Shown: positions 16,830 to 25,928, counted from the stretch's first letter. The stretch: DNA of 64,000 bases from Streptomyces noursei (GCF_001646665.1 NZ_LWBU01000249.1:1-64000); one strand, 5' to 3'. Translations and numbers: made by a program. The notes: generated by a model not told the origin, from the sequence alone.

Positions 16830-17606
16830 ATGAGAGGAACACCCCGTCCGCAGGGGACTGCGGACGGCTCCGGGACGGAGCCTCCCCAGCCTCGTCCTGG
16901 TCGTGCCTTCGCGCACAGCCCCGGAGCCTCCGGCTCCGGAACTCCTCACCGATCGGACAGTCGCCCGCCCCACACCCCCCGGGGCGCGCGGCACACCGGT
17001 CCAGGCGGCCGCCCCGGAACCACCCCCCCTGTTCCGGGGCGGCCGGCTCTTCTTCCCCTCCTCGCGCTGCTCCTGTTCGGCGCCGTCACCTGGCAGGTCG
17101 TGGCCCACGGCCCCGTCGCCCGGCTGGACGAGCGCGCCGGCCGCGCCCTGGCCGGCCGGGGGCCGCAGGCAGTCGCCGAGTTCTGTGCCGACCTGGGGAA
17201 CCTGCAGGTCGCCCTCCCCGTCCTGGCCGTCGCGATGGCGTACGCCGCGTGGCGCGGCCGCCGCGTCCAGGCCCTGTACGCGGGGCTCGCGATGGCCCTC
17301 GTGCCCGCCGTCGTCGTCCCGCTGAAGCTGCTCGTGGGCCGGGCAGGCCCGTTCACCACGGAGACGGGCTGGTACCCCTCCGGGCACACGGCGACCGCCC
17401 TGGTGGCCTACGGCGGCGCCGCGCTGCTGGTGCACCGGCGCCTGCTGCCCGTCGCCGTGCTGCTCACGGTGGCGACGGGCTTCGGCCTGGTGCTGCGGGG
17501 CTACCACTGGCCGCTGGACGTGGTGGCCAGCGCGTGCCTGTTCAGCCCCATCGGTATGCGTCGAAGTTCCTGGAGAACTCCCAGCCGCCGAACCGGTCCC
17601 AGTTGA
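16830..17606 (+). CDS. PAP2 superfamily phosphatase, C-terminally truncated
   Basis: The product is 258 residues if started at the ATG chosen; the N-terminal ~70 residues are Pro/Arg-rich and may be untranslated. Membrane helices begin at LPLLALLLFGAVTWQVV. PAP2 motifs are present: KLLVGRAGP (motif 1-like), YPSGHTATALVAYGG (SGH motif) and LRGYHWPLDVVAS (His/Asp motif). Such enzymes dephosphorylate lipid phosphates or undecaprenyl pyrophosphate. After ...VVASACL (about position 17540) the final helix is missing: the frame runs antisense into the 3' end of the chitinase gene for a basic, hydrophilic tail. This suggests a deletion scar, and activity is doubtful. Confidence 0.6.
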   Translation: MRGTPRPQGTADGSGTEPPQPRPGRAFAHSPGASGSGTPHRSDSRPPHTPRGARHTGPGGRPGTTPPVPGRPALLPLLALLLFGAVTWQVVAHGPVARLDERAGRALAGRGPQAVAEFCADLGNLQVALPVLAVAMAYAAWRGRRVQALYAGLAMALVPAVVVPLKLLVGRAGPFTTETGWYPSGHTATALVAYGGAALLVHRRLLPVAVLLTVATGFGLVLRGYHWPLDVVASACLFSPIGMRRSSWRTPSRRTGPS

Positions 17607-19344
17607 CCGACCACGTCATCAGGCCGCGCAGTCCCGGCCGGGCGCCGTGGGGGCGGTACGAGCCGCAGTTCACCGTCCGCGTGAGGCAGTCCAGCGCCTT
17701 GGTGACCTCCGCCGGGGGCGTGTGGCCGTTGCCGGCCTGCGGGGAGGCCGGCAGGCCGATGGCGACCTGCTCGGGGCGCAGGGGCGGGAAGAACCGCTCG
17801 GCGTTGCCCGCGACCGGGAAGCCGGTGAGGAGCATGTCCGTCATGGCCACGTGGAAGTCGGCGGTGCCCATGGAGTGGTACTGGTTGTCCAGGCCCATGA
17901 TCGGTCCCGAGTTGTAGTCCTGGACGTGCAGCAGGGTGATGTCGTCGCGCAGGGCGTGGATGACCGGCAGATAGGCGCCGGCGCGCGGGTCCTGGCCGCC
18001 CCAGGGGCCGGATCCGTAGTACTGGTACCCGAGCTGCACGAAGAAGGTCTCGGGGGCCATGGTGAGCACGAACCCGGGGCCGTACTTGGCCTTCAGGGTC
18101 TTCAGTGCCGAGATCAGATGGACGACGACCGGGCTGGTCGGGTTGCGGAAGTCGGTGTCGCCGGTGTTCAGGGACAGCGAGTGGCCCTCGAAGTCGATGT
18201 CGAGGCCGTCGAGGCCGTACTCGTCGATGATCCTGGAGACCGACGAGACGAAGGTGTCGCGGGCGGCCGTGGTGGAGAGCTGGACCTGGCCGTTCTGGCC
18301 GCCTATGGAGATCAGGACCTTCTTGCCGGCGGCCTGCTTGGCCTTGACGGCGGCCTTGAAGTCGGCGGCCGACTCGACGTTCGGGCACTCCGTGGCGGGG
18401 CACAGGCGGAAGCGGATGTCCCCCGAGGTCACGGAGGTGGGTTCGCCGAACGCGAGGTTGATGACGTCCCACGAGTCGGGGACGTCGGCCATCCGGGTGT
18501 ACCCCGAGCCGTTGGCGAAGCTGGCATGGAGGTAGCCCACGAGGGCGTGGGCGGGCAGTGTGCCGCCCGGTTCCCCGCCGCCGGGAAGCGTGGTGGCGGT
18601 CACGGTCGCCGATCGGGCGGACTCGCCGGCGGCGTTGGCGGCGGACACCTGGAAGCCGTACGAGGTGGCCGGCGTGAGCCCGGTGACGGTCGCCGAGGTG
18701 CCGGTCACCGTCAGGACCCGGGTGCCGCCGCGATGGACGTGGTACGAGGTGGCGCCGGCCACCGGGGACCAGGTGAGCGGCACGGTGGTCGAGGTGGCCG
18801 CGCCGGCGGTCAGCCCGGTCGGCACGGCCGGGATCTGCACGGGGTCGCCGCCCGGGCCCAGCAGGGAGATGTCGTCCGCGTAATAGGCGCCGGTGCCGTA
18901 CCAGCCGTGGGTGTGGAGGGTGACGGTCCGGGTGGCGGGGCCGGTGCGGAAGGTGGTGGTCAGGCGCTGCCAGTCGGGGGCCGACTGGGCCCAGGTGGAG
19001 ACGTCCGTCGTGCCGGTGCCGGTGGCGCCGAGGTGGACGTAGCTGCCGCGCACCCAGCCGCTCAGCGTGTACGTGGAGTCGGGCCGGACGGCGACGGTCT
19101 GGACGCACCTGGCGTTGTCGTTGCCCGCCGGGGTGGCCCGCAGGGCGCCGGTGCCGCCGTGCACGGGTGAGGTGACGATCGTCCCGCTGCCGGCGGAGCA
19201 GTTCCAGCCGTCCAGCCCGGCCTCGAAGCCGCCGTTGCGCGCGAGTTCGGCGTCCTCGGCGGCGTGCGCGGCGGAGGTGAGGCCGCCGAGGGTGAGCAGG
19301 GCCGCGACGGCGGCCGCGAGGGGTCTGAGGGAGGTGCGGTCCAC
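17542..19344 (-). CDS. Secreted GH18 chitinase with carbohydrate-binding and fibronectin III domains
   Basis: The product is 600 residues. A signal peptide (~1-29, ending SAAHA) is followed by a beta-rich carbohydrate-binding module (~30-170, NGGFEAGLDGWNCS...WYGTGAYYADDISLL). A fibronectin type III domain (~178-262) and a GH18 catalytic domain (~275-600) come next. The catalytic motif DGLDIDFEG is intact with the acid/base Glu at 386; SIGG and the YNSG motifs also fit. The GTG start is chosen because CGGAGG lies 5 nt upstream. It hydrolyses chitin outside the cell. A DasR-type operator lies 46 bp upstream, so induction by chitin-derived aminosugars is expected. Confidence 0.95.
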   Translation of the reverse strand: MDRTSLRPLAAAVAALLTLGGLTSAAHAAEDAELARNGGFEAGLDGWNCSAGSGTIVTSPVHGGTGALRATPAGNDNARCVQTVAVRPDSTYTLSGWVRGSYVHLGATGTGTTDVSTWAQSAPDWQRLTTTFRTGPATRTVTLHTHGWYGTGAYYADDISLLGPGGDPVQIPAVPTGLTAGAATSTTVPLTWSPVAGATSYHVHRGGTRVLTVTGTSATVTGLTPATSYGFQVSAANAAGESARSATVTATTLPGGGEPGGTLPAHALVGYLHASFANGSGYTRMADVPDSWDVINLAFGEPTSVTSGDIRFRLCPATECPNVESAADFKAAVKAKQAAGKKVLISIGGQNGQVQLSTTAARDTFVSSVSRIIDEYGLDGLDIDFEGHSLSLNTGDTDFRNPTSPVVVHLISALKTLKAKYGPGFVLTMAPETFFVQLGYQYYGSGPWGGQDPRAGAYLPVIHALRDDITLLHVQDYNSGPIMGLDNQYHSMGTADFHVAMTDMLLTGFPVAGNAERFFPPLRPEQVAIGLPASPQAGNGHTPPAEVTKALDCLTRTVNCGSYRPHGARPGLRGLMTWSVNWDRFGGWEFSRNFDAYRWG

Positions 19345-19389
19345 AACTGCCTCCGGGTGTGGGGGAATCGAGGTGGAGCGCCGCACAAC

Positions 19390-19403
19390 TTGGTCCAGAC
19401 CAA
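19390..19403. promoter_or_regulatory. DasR-responsive element in the chitinase promoter
   Basis: The palindrome TTGGTC-CA-GACCAA contains TGGTCCAGACCA, which fits the DasR site consensus (TGGTCTAGACCA-like) known for aminosugar and chitin genes. A second half-like copy, TTGTCAAGACCT (19409-19420), follows, resembling the classical 12-bp direct repeats of Streptomyces chitinase promoters. On the coding strand TTGACA at 19410-19415 is a possible -35 hexamer overlapping this copy. DasR represses in the absence of glucosamine phosphates. Confidence 0.85.
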
Positions 19404-19501
19404 TCCTGTTGTCAAGACCTCTGGCACGGCGCCGCCACCGCCCGCCCTCCTTCGGGCCGGCGGCCCGGCGACCGCCGCCCGCGCCCGCGCGGGAGGCGCC
19501 G

Positions 19502-19960
19502 TCACGGGTCCTGACGCCGTGCGAGCTGCGCCGCCGCCTCGTGCATGGCCATCTCCAGCAGCGCCGGGTCGTTGAGGGTGCCCCGGCCGTCGGGCAGCAC
19601 CAGCCAGCGCGCCCCTCCCGTCACCCGGCCCGGGTACGGGACGACGACCCAGGTGCCGCGGCCGGCGGCCCGGATCCCGGTGCCGACCCAGCGCGCGGCG
19701 GTGCCGGGCGGGACGAAGAAGCCCAGCCGCGCGTCGCCGAAGTCGGCGAGCACCGGGCCGGGCCGGCGGACGAGCCGGCACAGGACGTCCAGGGTGGAGT
19801 GGCCGAGTTCGGTGGGGGTGATGAGCACGTCCCAGCGCCGGCCGGCGGGCAGGAGCGCGACCCCGAGGGGGTTGCGCTCCCACTCCCACCGGCAGGCGTC
19901 GGGATCCGGCGCCACCGCCGCCAGCCACTCCACCGCGGCCCTGGCCCCCGTGTCAGTCAT
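19502..19960 (-). CDS. Hypothetical protein
   Basis: The product is a 152-residue soluble protein with no signal peptide. Its Trp-rich start (AVEWLAAVAPDPDACRWEWERNP) and the segments LLPAGRRWDVLITPTELG and ARWVGTGIRAAGRGTWVVVPYPG recur in short Streptomyces proteins. They vaguely recall the N-terminal part of bifunctional primase/polymerase proteins, but no catalytic triad is apparent. Codon usage and GC3 are typical of the genome. It sits between the divergent chitinase promoter and the polyamine operon and is probably transcribed alone. Function unknown. Confidence 0.65.
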   Translation of the reverse strand: MTDTGARAAVEWLAAVAPDPDACRWEWERNPLGVALLPAGRRWDVLITPTELGHSTLDVLCRLVRRPGPVLADFGDARLGFFVPPGTAARWVGTGIRAAGRGTWVVVPYPGRVTGGARWLVLPDGRGTLNDPALLEMAMHEAAAQLARRQDP

Positions 19961-20064
19961 CGCCCGCTGCCTCCAGCTCCGGGTCTGTCACTGCCCCGGT
20001 GGGCAGTGCGTTCACACGGAGAGAGGGGGGTCCGCGGGGATCATTACGCGGAGAGGGGACCGAC

Positions 20065-20217
20065 GTGGTGGTGAATCCGCGCGACGGGGGCGCGCACCCG
20101 GCGCAATCGGATCAGGACGAGGACCGGATCAGGACGTCGGCCGGTCAGGACGCCGGCCCGAGGACGACGACGGCCACCCAGGGCGAGGGCATCGGCCCCA
20201 GGCGGACGCCGGCCTGA
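20065..20217 (+). CDS. Possible 50-residue hydrophilic protein
   Basis: A short frame starts at a GTG that follows GGAGAGGGGACCGAC, a strong ribosome-site-like sequence. The peptide is polar, rich in Asp, Gly, Arg and Thr, with no membrane segment. About 92% of codons end in G or C, matching neighbouring genes. It stops 12 bp before the convergent end of the FAD oxidoreductase gene. There is no recognisable family, and chance openness in GC-rich DNA remains possible. Confidence 0.35.
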   Translation: MVVNPRDGGAHPAQSDQDEDRIRTSAGQDAGPRTTTATQGEGIGPRRTPA

Positions 20218-20229
20218 CGAGGACGACCG

Positions 20230-21648
20230 TCAGCTGTCGAAGCCGAGACCGAGCCGGTCCATGGCCTTGAGCCACACGTTCCGGCGTCCGCCGTTGGCGT
20301 CGGCCCGGGCGAGCGACCACTTGGTCAGCCCGATCCCCGCCCAGGCGATCGGTTCCGGGGGGAACGGCAGCGGCTTGGAGCGCACCATCTCCAGTTCCGT
20401 CCGCTCAGTGCGCTCCCCCGACAGCAGGTCGAGCATGACGTCCGCGCCGAAGCGCGTGGCGCCCACCCCGAGGCCGGTGAATCCGGCCGCGTAGGCGACC
20501 CGTCCCGCGTGGGCCGTGCCGAAGAACGCCGAGAAGCGGGAGCAGGTGTCGATCGCGCCGCCCCAGGCGTGGCTGAACCGCAGGCCCTCCAGCTGCGGGA
20601 AGCAGTCGAAGAAGTGTTCGGCGAGCTTGAGGTAGGTCTCGGGGCGGTGGTCCCGTTCGGCGCTCAGCCGTCCGCCGAAGGGGTAGACGGCGTCGTAACC
20701 GCCCCACAGGATGCGGTTGTCGGCGGAGAGCCGGAAGTAGTGGAACTGGTTGGCGCTGTCGCCGAGGCCCTGGCGGTTCTTCCAGCCGATGGACTCCAGC
20801 TGCGCGTCCGTGAGCGGTTCGGTCATCAGGGCGTAGTCGTAGACGGGGACCGTGTAGGCCCGCACCCGCTTGACCAGGGACGGGAAGACGTTGGTGCCGA
20901 GGGCGACCCGCCGGGCGAAGACCCGCCCGTAGGGCGTGCGTACGGCCATTCCCGATCCCGCGCGGGCGAGTTCCAGGCCGCGGGTGTTCTCGTACACGCG
21001 CACACCGAGGTCGGTGCAGGCCCGCTTGAGGCCCCAGGCCAGCCTGGCCGGGTTCAGCATGGCGACGCCGCGCCGGTCCCACAGGCCGCCCAGGAAGGTG
21101 GGCGAGTCGACCTCGGCGCGCACGGCGTCCCGGTCGAGGAGCTCCAGGTCGTCCGCGAGGCCGAGGCGGTCGGCCGCCTCGTACATGCCGGTCAGCTCGT
21201 CCATCTGGTGGGGCTCGGTGGCGACGTCGATCTCGCCGGTGCGCTCGAAGTCGCAGTCGATGCCGTGGGCGGAGACCGCCGCCTCGATGGCGTCGAGGTT
21301 CGCGAGCCCCAGCTCCTCCAGGGTGGCGAGTTCACCGGGCCAGCGGGCGAGGCCGTTGCCGAAGCCGTGGGTGAGGGAGGCGGCGCAGAAGCCGCCGTTG
21401 CGGCCGGAGGCGGCCCAGCCCGCCTCCCGGCCCTCGATGAGGACGACGTCCCGTGCGGGGTCGCGCTCCTTGGCGAGCAGCGCGGTCCACAGGCCGCTGT
21501 AGCCGCCGCCCACGACCAGCAGGTCGCAGTGCTCGGTGCCGGTGAGGGCGGGCAGCGGGGCGGGCTTGCCGGGGTCTTCCAGCCAGAAGGGGACGGGCTG
21601 GGCGTCGGAGAGTGATCGTGCAGCAGTACGCATGGCGGCTGGGGCCAT
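20230..21648 (-). CDS. FAD-dependent amine oxidoreductase (gamma-glutamylputrescine oxidase-like)
   Basis: This 472-residue protein of the DAO/PuuB type has the FAD Rossmann motif VVGGGYSGLWTALLAKE near residue 45 and the downstream EGREAGWAASGRNGGF segment typical of gamma-glutamylputrescine oxidase. The C-terminal FAD contact FTGLGVGATRFGADVMLDLLSGE is also present. It should oxidise putrescine or a gamma-glutamyl derivative to an aldehyde plus H2O2 and ammonia. The ATG at 21648 follows GAGGGAG; a TTG three codons upstream is less likely. It is the last gene of the polyamine operon, 22 bp after the permease gene, so uptake and oxidation are co-expressed. Confidence 0.9.
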   Translation of the reverse strand: MAPAAMRTAARSLSDAQPVPFWLEDPGKPAPLPALTGTEHCDLLVVGGGYSGLWTALLAKERDPARDVVLIEGREAGWAASGRNGGFCAASLTHGFGNGLARWPGELATLEELGLANLDAIEAAVSAHGIDCDFERTGEIDVATEPHQMDELTGMYEAADRLGLADDLELLDRDAVRAEVDSPTFLGGLWDRRGVAMLNPARLAWGLKRACTDLGVRVYENTRGLELARAGSGMAVRTPYGRVFARRVALGTNVFPSLVKRVRAYTVPVYDYALMTEPLTDAQLESIGWKNRQGLGDSANQFHYFRLSADNRILWGGYDAVYPFGGRLSAERDHRPETYLKLAEHFFDCFPQLEGLRFSHAWGGAIDTCSRFSAFFGTAHAGRVAYAAGFTGLGVGATRFGADVMLDLLSGERTERTELEMVRSKPLPFPPEPIAWAGIGLTKWSLARADANGGRRNVWLKAMDRLGLGFDS

Positions 21649-21670
21649 GGTTTCCAACTCCCTCAGGAAC

Positions 21671-22465
21671 TCATGAGACGTCTGTGCGCTTGCGCCGGCC
21701 GGCCGCGACCTGGCCGGCGACCACCACCAGGACCGCGATGACGAACATCGCCGTTCCGATGACGTTGATCTGTACGGGCGTGCCGCGCTGCGCCGAGCCC
21801 CACACGAACATGGGGAAGGTCACGGTCGAGCCCGCGTTGAAGTTGGTGATGATGAAGTCGTCGAAGGACAGCGCGAAGGCGAGCAGGGCGCCGGCCGCGA
21901 TGCCGGGTGCGGCGATGGGCAGGGTGACCCGCAGGAAGGTCTGCACGGGACCGGCGTACAGGTCCCTGGCGGCCTCCTCCAGGCGCGGGTCCATGGACAT
22001 CACGCGCGCCTTGACCGCGGTCACGACGAAGCTCAGGCAGAACATGATGTGGGCGATGAGGACCGTCCAGAAGCCCAGCTCCACACCCATGTTGAGGAAC
22101 AGGGTGAGCAGCGAGGCGGCCATGACGACCTCGGGCATCGCCATGGGCAGGAAGATCAGCGAGTTGATCGCGCCGCGGGCCCGGAAGCGGTAGCGGACGA
22201 GCGCGAAGGCGATCATCGTGCCGAGCGCGGTGGCGCCGAGCGTCGCCCAGGCGGCGATCTGGAGCGACAGCGCGAGCGAGCCGCACAGGTCGGCGACGCC
22301 GCAGGGGTCGCGCCAGGCGTCGGTGGAGAACTCCCGCCAGGCGTAGTTGAAGCGTCCCGCCGGGTCGTTGAAGGAGAACACCATCACGACGACGTTCGGC
22401 AGGATCATGTACGCGAGGGTCAGCAGACCCGCGATGACGACGAGGTTCTTGCGGAGCAGGCGCAT
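21671..22465 (-). CDS. potC: Polyamine ABC transporter permease (PotC-like)
   Basis: This 264-residue permease has six hydrophobic helices and the permease-ATPase coupling loop EEAARDLYAGPVQTFLRVTLPIAAPGI (EAA motif, about residues 163-190). It resembles the PotC subunit of spermidine/putrescine importers. Its ATG overlaps the stop of the upstream permease by one base (TGATG), which indicates translational coupling. It pairs with PotB as a heterodimer in the membrane. Confidence 0.93.
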   Translation of the reverse strand: MRLLRKNLVVIAGLLTLAYMILPNVVVMVFSFNDPAGRFNYAWREFSTDAWRDPCGVADLCGSLALSLQIAAWATLGATALGTMIAFALVRYRFRARGAINSLIFLPMAMPEVVMAASLLTLFLNMGVELGFWTVLIAHIMFCLSFVVTAVKARVMSMDPRLEEAARDLYAGPVQTFLRVTLPIAAPGIAAGALLAFALSFDDFIITNFNAGSTVTFPMFVWGSAQRGTPVQINVIGTAMFVIAVLVVVAGQVAAGRRKRTDVS

Positions 22466-23400
22466 CAGACCAGGTCCTCCGTTCCGGCCCGGCGGATGTA
22501 GACGGTGACCATGATCAGCACGATGGCCATCAGGATGAAGGACAGCGCGGCCGCGGTCGGGTAGTCCAGCACCCGGAGGAACTGCGACTGGATGACGTTG
22601 CCGACCATCTTGGTGTCGGTCGAGCCGAGCAGTTCGGCGTTGACGTAGTCGCCGCTCGCCGGGATGAACGTCAGGAGCGTGCCCGACACGACGCCCGGCA
22701 TGGACAGCGGGAAGGTCACCTTGCGGAAGGTGGTGGCGGGGGAGGCGTAGAGGTCCTTCGCCGCCTCGTGCAGCCGGCCGTCGATCCGCTCCAGGGAGGT
22801 GTAGAGCGGCAGGATCATGAAGGGCAGGAAGTTGTACGTGAGGCCGCACACCACCGCCATGGGGGTGGCCAGGACGCGGTCGCCCTGGGTCCAGCCCAGC
22901 CAGTTGGTGACGTCCAGGACGTGCAGGGCGTCCAGGGCGCCGACGACGGCGCCGCCGTCCGCGAGGATCGTCTTCCAGGCCAGGGTGCGGATCAGGAAGC
23001 TGGTGAAGAACGGGGCGATGACGAGGACCAGGAGGAGGTTGCGCCAGCGGCCCGCCTTGAAGGCGATGAGGTACGCGAGCGGGTAGCCGAGCAGCAGGCA
23101 CAGGGCGGTGGCGGTGCCCGCGTACACCAGGGAGCGGACGAACTGGGGCCAGTACTCGGCGAAGGCGTCCCAGTAGGTCGCGAAGTGCCAGGTGACCCGG
23201 AAGCCCTGCTCCAGGGTGCCGGTCTGCACGGAGGTGGAGGCCTGGTACACCATCGGCAGCGCGAAGAAGACGAGCAGCCAGAGGATGCCGGGCAGGAGCA
23301 GCCAGTAGGGGACGAGCCGCTTGCGCGCGGGGCTCTTGCGTACGGCGGCGGGTGGTGCCTCGGGCGCCTCGGGCGCCCGGGGGATGTCGGTGATCGTCAC
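22465..23400 (-). CDS. potB: Polyamine ABC transporter permease (PotB-like)
   Basis: This 311-residue permease has a Pro/Ala-rich cytoplasmic leader, six membrane helices and the EAA loop HEAAKDLYASPATTFRKVTFPLSMPGV (about 215-240). The GTG start lies within the GTGA overlap with the end of potA. It forms the second half of the putrescine/spermidine permease with the PotC-like protein. Confidence 0.93.
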   Translation of the reverse strand: MTITDIPRAPEAPEAPPAAVRKSPARKRLVPYWLLLPGILWLLVFFALPMVYQASTSVQTGTLEQGFRVTWHFATYWDAFAEYWPQFVRSLVYAGTATALCLLLGYPLAYLIAFKAGRWRNLLLVLVIAPFFTSFLIRTLAWKTILADGGAVVGALDALHVLDVTNWLGWTQGDRVLATPMAVVCGLTYNFLPFMILPLYTSLERIDGRLHEAAKDLYASPATTFRKVTFPLSMPGVVSGTLLTFIPASGDYVNAELLGSTDTKMVGNVIQSQFLRVLDYPTAAALSFILMAIVLIMVTVYIRRAGTEDLV

Positions 23401-24566
23401 GCGGCGTCCTCCACCGTTTCCACGCCCGCGTCGCTCACGGTGCCCGCCAGCATCGACTGGGCGGCGTCCAGCCCGAACGTGTGGGCCGGGTTCCAGTGCA
23501 GGACGACCTCGGCGCCGGGGGCGAGGCGGGAGTCGCGCTCGATGTTCTGCTCGTACACCTGGAGGGCGGTGCCGGCGGGGCTGTCGACGACGTACTGGGT
23601 GGAGACGCCGATGAAGGAGGTGTCGACGATCCGGCCGGTGACCCTGTTGCGCCCGTCGGCGATCGCGCCCGCGTCGTCGGCGTGGGCGAGCGTGATCTTC
23701 TCCGGGCGGATGCCGACGAGCAGCTTGCCGCCGGGGCGGGTGTCCGCGCCGCACCGGTCGGCGGGCAGCCGCAGCTTGCCGCCGCCGGCCGTGACGGTGA
23801 CGTCCGTGCCCGTCTCCACCACTTCGGCCTCGATGAGGTTGGAGGTGCCGAGGAAGTTGGCGACGAAGGTGGTGCGCGGGTTCTCGTAGAGGTCGGCGGG
23901 CGCGCCGAGCTGTTCGACCCGGCCGCCGTTCATCACCGCGACCGTGTCGGCCATGGTCATGGCCTCCTCCTGGTCGTGGGTGACGTGGACGAAGGTGATG
24001 CCGACCTCCGTCTGGATGCGCTTGAGCTCCAGCTGCATCTGGCGGCGCAGCTTGAGGTCGAGGGCGCCGAGGGGCTCGTCGAGGAGGAGCACCTGGGGGT
24101 GGTTGATGAGGGCGCGGGCGACGGCGACGCGCTGCTGCTGGCCGCCGGAGAGCTGGTGCGGTTTGTGGCCGGCCTTGTCGCCGAGCTGTACGAGGTCGAG
24201 CATGTCGCCGACCTGCTTCTTCACCGACTTGATGCCGCGCCGGCGCAGGCCGAAGGCAATGTTCTCGAAGATGTCCAGGTGCGGGAAGAGGGCGTAGGAC
24301 TGGAAGACGGTGTTGACGGGCCGCTTGTAGGGGGGCAGGTCGGTGACGTCCTTGTCGCCGAGGTGGACGGTGCCCGTGGTGGGGTCCTCCAGGCCGGCGA
24401 TCATGCGGAGCGTGGTGGTCTTGCCGCATCCGGAGGCGCCGAGCAGGGCGAAGAAGGAGCCCTGCGGGATGGTGAGGTCGAGCGGGTGGACGGCGGTGAA
24501 GGAGCCGTAGGTCTTGCTGATCCCGGAGAGGCGGACGTCGCCGCCGGTGTTCGTGCTGTCAGTCAT
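23397..24566 (-). CDS. potA: Polyamine ABC transporter ATP-binding protein (PotA-like)
   Basis: The product is a 389-residue ATPase. Walker [10 protein letters not shown] (near 45), Q-loop [13 protein letters not shown], signature [15 protein letters not shown], Walker [12 protein letters not shown] and the H-loop HVTHD are all intact. A C-terminal TOBE-type regulatory domain follows (about 265-370, with [13 protein letters not shown]). The [16 protein letters not shown] run is typical of PotA/PotG. The start ATG is at 24566. It lies between potD and potB in the same operon with a 59-bp gap after potD. Confidence 0.94.
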   Translation of the reverse strand: MTDSTNTGGDVRLSGISKTYGSFTAVHPLDLTIPQGSFFALLGASGCGKTTTLRMIAGLEDPTTGTVHLGDKDVTDLPPYKRPVNTVFQSYALFPHLDIFENIAFGLRRRGIKSVKKQVGDMLDLVQLGDKAGHKPHQLSGGQQQRVAVARALINHPQVLLLDEPLGALDLKLRRQMQLELKRIQTEVGITFVHVTHDQEEAMTMADTVAVMNGGRVEQLGAPADLYENPRTTFVANFLGTSNLIEAEVVETGTDVTVTAGGGKLRLPADRCGADTRPGGKLLVGIRPEKITLAHADDAGAIADGRNRVTGRIVDTSFIGVSTQYVVDSPAGTALQVYEQNIERDSRLAPGAEVVLHWNPAHTFGLDAAQSMLAGTVSDAGVETVEDAA

Positions 24567-24625
24567 GGGTTCGCGATCCCAGGGGTGTGGTGGGGTGGAC
24601 GGCGGCGGCTCGGGCACCGATGGGT

Positions 24626-25873
24626 TCAGGCACCGATGAGCTTGGCGAACTTCTCCTCGTACGCCGTCTCCTCCGCGCTGGTGAGGGAGCGGAAGGCGCG
24701 GGACTTCGCGGCCATCGCCTTGTCCGGGAGGATCAGGGTGTTCGACGCGAGCGCGGGGTCGATCGCGGCGAGTTCGTCGCGTACGCCGTCGACCGGGCAG
24801 ACGTAGTTGATGTACGCGGCGAGCCGGGCGGCGTTGGGGAGCTCGTAGTAGTAGTCGATGAGCTTCTCCGCGTTGGTCTTGTGCCGTGCCTTGGCGGGGA
24901 CCAGGAGGTTGTCGCTGGAGGTGATGTAGCCGGCGGCCGGGATCGCGAACTGGATGTCGGGGTTGTCGGCCTGGAGCTGGATGACGTCGCCGGCCCACGC
25001 GAGGCAGGCGGCGAGGTCGCCCTTGGCGAGGTCGCCGGTGTAGTCGTTGCCGGTGAAGCGGCGGATCTGCTGGGTGTCGACGCCCTTCTGGAGGCGGCCG
25101 ACGGCCGCGTCGAAGTCGGCGTCGGTGAACTTGCCCGGGTCCTTGCCCATGTCGATGAGGGTCATGCCGACCGAGTCGCGCATCTCGGAGAGGAACGCGA
25201 CCCGTCCCTTGAGGCGGGGGTCGTCGAGGAGCTGGGTGACGGAGTCGACCTTGCGGCCGCCGGTGGCCTTCTTGTTGTACGCGATGACCGTGGAGATGCC
25301 GGTCCAGGGGTACGAGTAGGAGCGGCCGGGGTCCCAGTCGGGGCGGCGGAACTGGGAGGACAGGTTGGCGTAGGCGTTGGGGAGGTTCGCCGGGTCGAGC
25401 TTCTGCGCCCAGCCGAGGCGGATGATGCGGGCGGCGAGCCAGTCGGTGACGCAGATCAGGTCGCGGCCGGTGTCCTGGCCGGCGGCGAGCTGCGGCTTGA
25501 CCTTGCCGAAGAACTCGACGTTGTCGTTGATGTCCTCGGTGTACTTGACCGTGATCCCGGTGCGTGCGGTGAACGCCTCCAGGGAGGGGCGGGACTTCTC
25601 GTCGTCGCTGATGTCGATGTACTGGGTCCAGTTGGAGAAGCTGAGCCGTTTCTCCTGGGCCGAGAAGTCGGTGGAGGCCGGGCCGTCGCCCTCCCGCGCG
25701 GCCGGCGGGATCCCACAGGCGCCCAGACCGGCGACACCGCCGATCGTGAGCGCGCCGACGCCCGTGGCGCGCAGCAGGGAACGGCGGGTGAGGGCTGCCC
25801 TGCCGTTCGTCAGACTGCGCCGCATCGCGGCGACCTGGGCCGCGGACAGACTGTCGGGCTCGTACTGCTCCAT
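24626..25873 (-). CDS. potD: Polyamine ABC transporter substrate-binding lipoprotein (PotD-like)
   Basis: The 415-residue protein is a PotD/PotF-type binding protein. The leader contains a twin-arginine motif (TRRSLLRATG, residues 30-39) followed by a hydrophobic stretch and a lipobox ending LGAC with Cys 53. It is therefore probably a Tat-exported lipoprotein held on the outer face of the membrane. LSFSNWTQYIDISDDE and the WTGISTVIAYNKKAT segment are typical of putrescine/spermidine binders. It follows the aldehyde dehydrogenase gene by 55 bp and precedes potA. Confidence 0.93.
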   Translation of the reverse strand: MEQYEPDSLSAAQVAAMRRSLTNGRAALTRRSLLRATGVGALTIGGVAGLGACGIPPAAREGDGPASTDFSAQEKRLSFSNWTQYIDISDDEKSRPSLEAFTARTGITVKYTEDINDNVEFFGKVKPQLAAGQDTGRDLICVTDWLAARIIRLGWAQKLDPANLPNAYANLSSQFRRPDWDPGRSYSYPWTGISTVIAYNKKATGGRKVDSVTQLLDDPRLKGRVAFLSEMRDSVGMTLIDMGKDPGKFTDADFDAAVGRLQKGVDTQQIRRFTGNDYTGDLAKGDLAACLAWAGDVIQLQADNPDIQFAIPAAGYITSSDNLLVPAKARHKTNAEKLIDYYYELPNAARLAAYINYVCPVDGVRDELAAIDPALASNTLILPDKAMAAKSRAFRSLTSAEETAYEEKFAKLIGA

Positions 25874-25928
25874 GCGCTGTGCCTTTCGGATGGGGCGGCG
25901 GCCGCTGGTCGGGCGGCCCGCTCGTGGG

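Noticed and set aside
23401-24566. Apparent second frame reading through potA before potB
   Set aside because: The sequence before VTITDIP is the potA gene in another frame; the GTG inside the GTGA overlap is the sensible start of potB.
24567-24998. Upstream extension of potA
   Set aside because: The added residues are Arg/Gln-rich and read the potD gene in another frame; the ATG at 24566 gives a normal PotA N-terminus.
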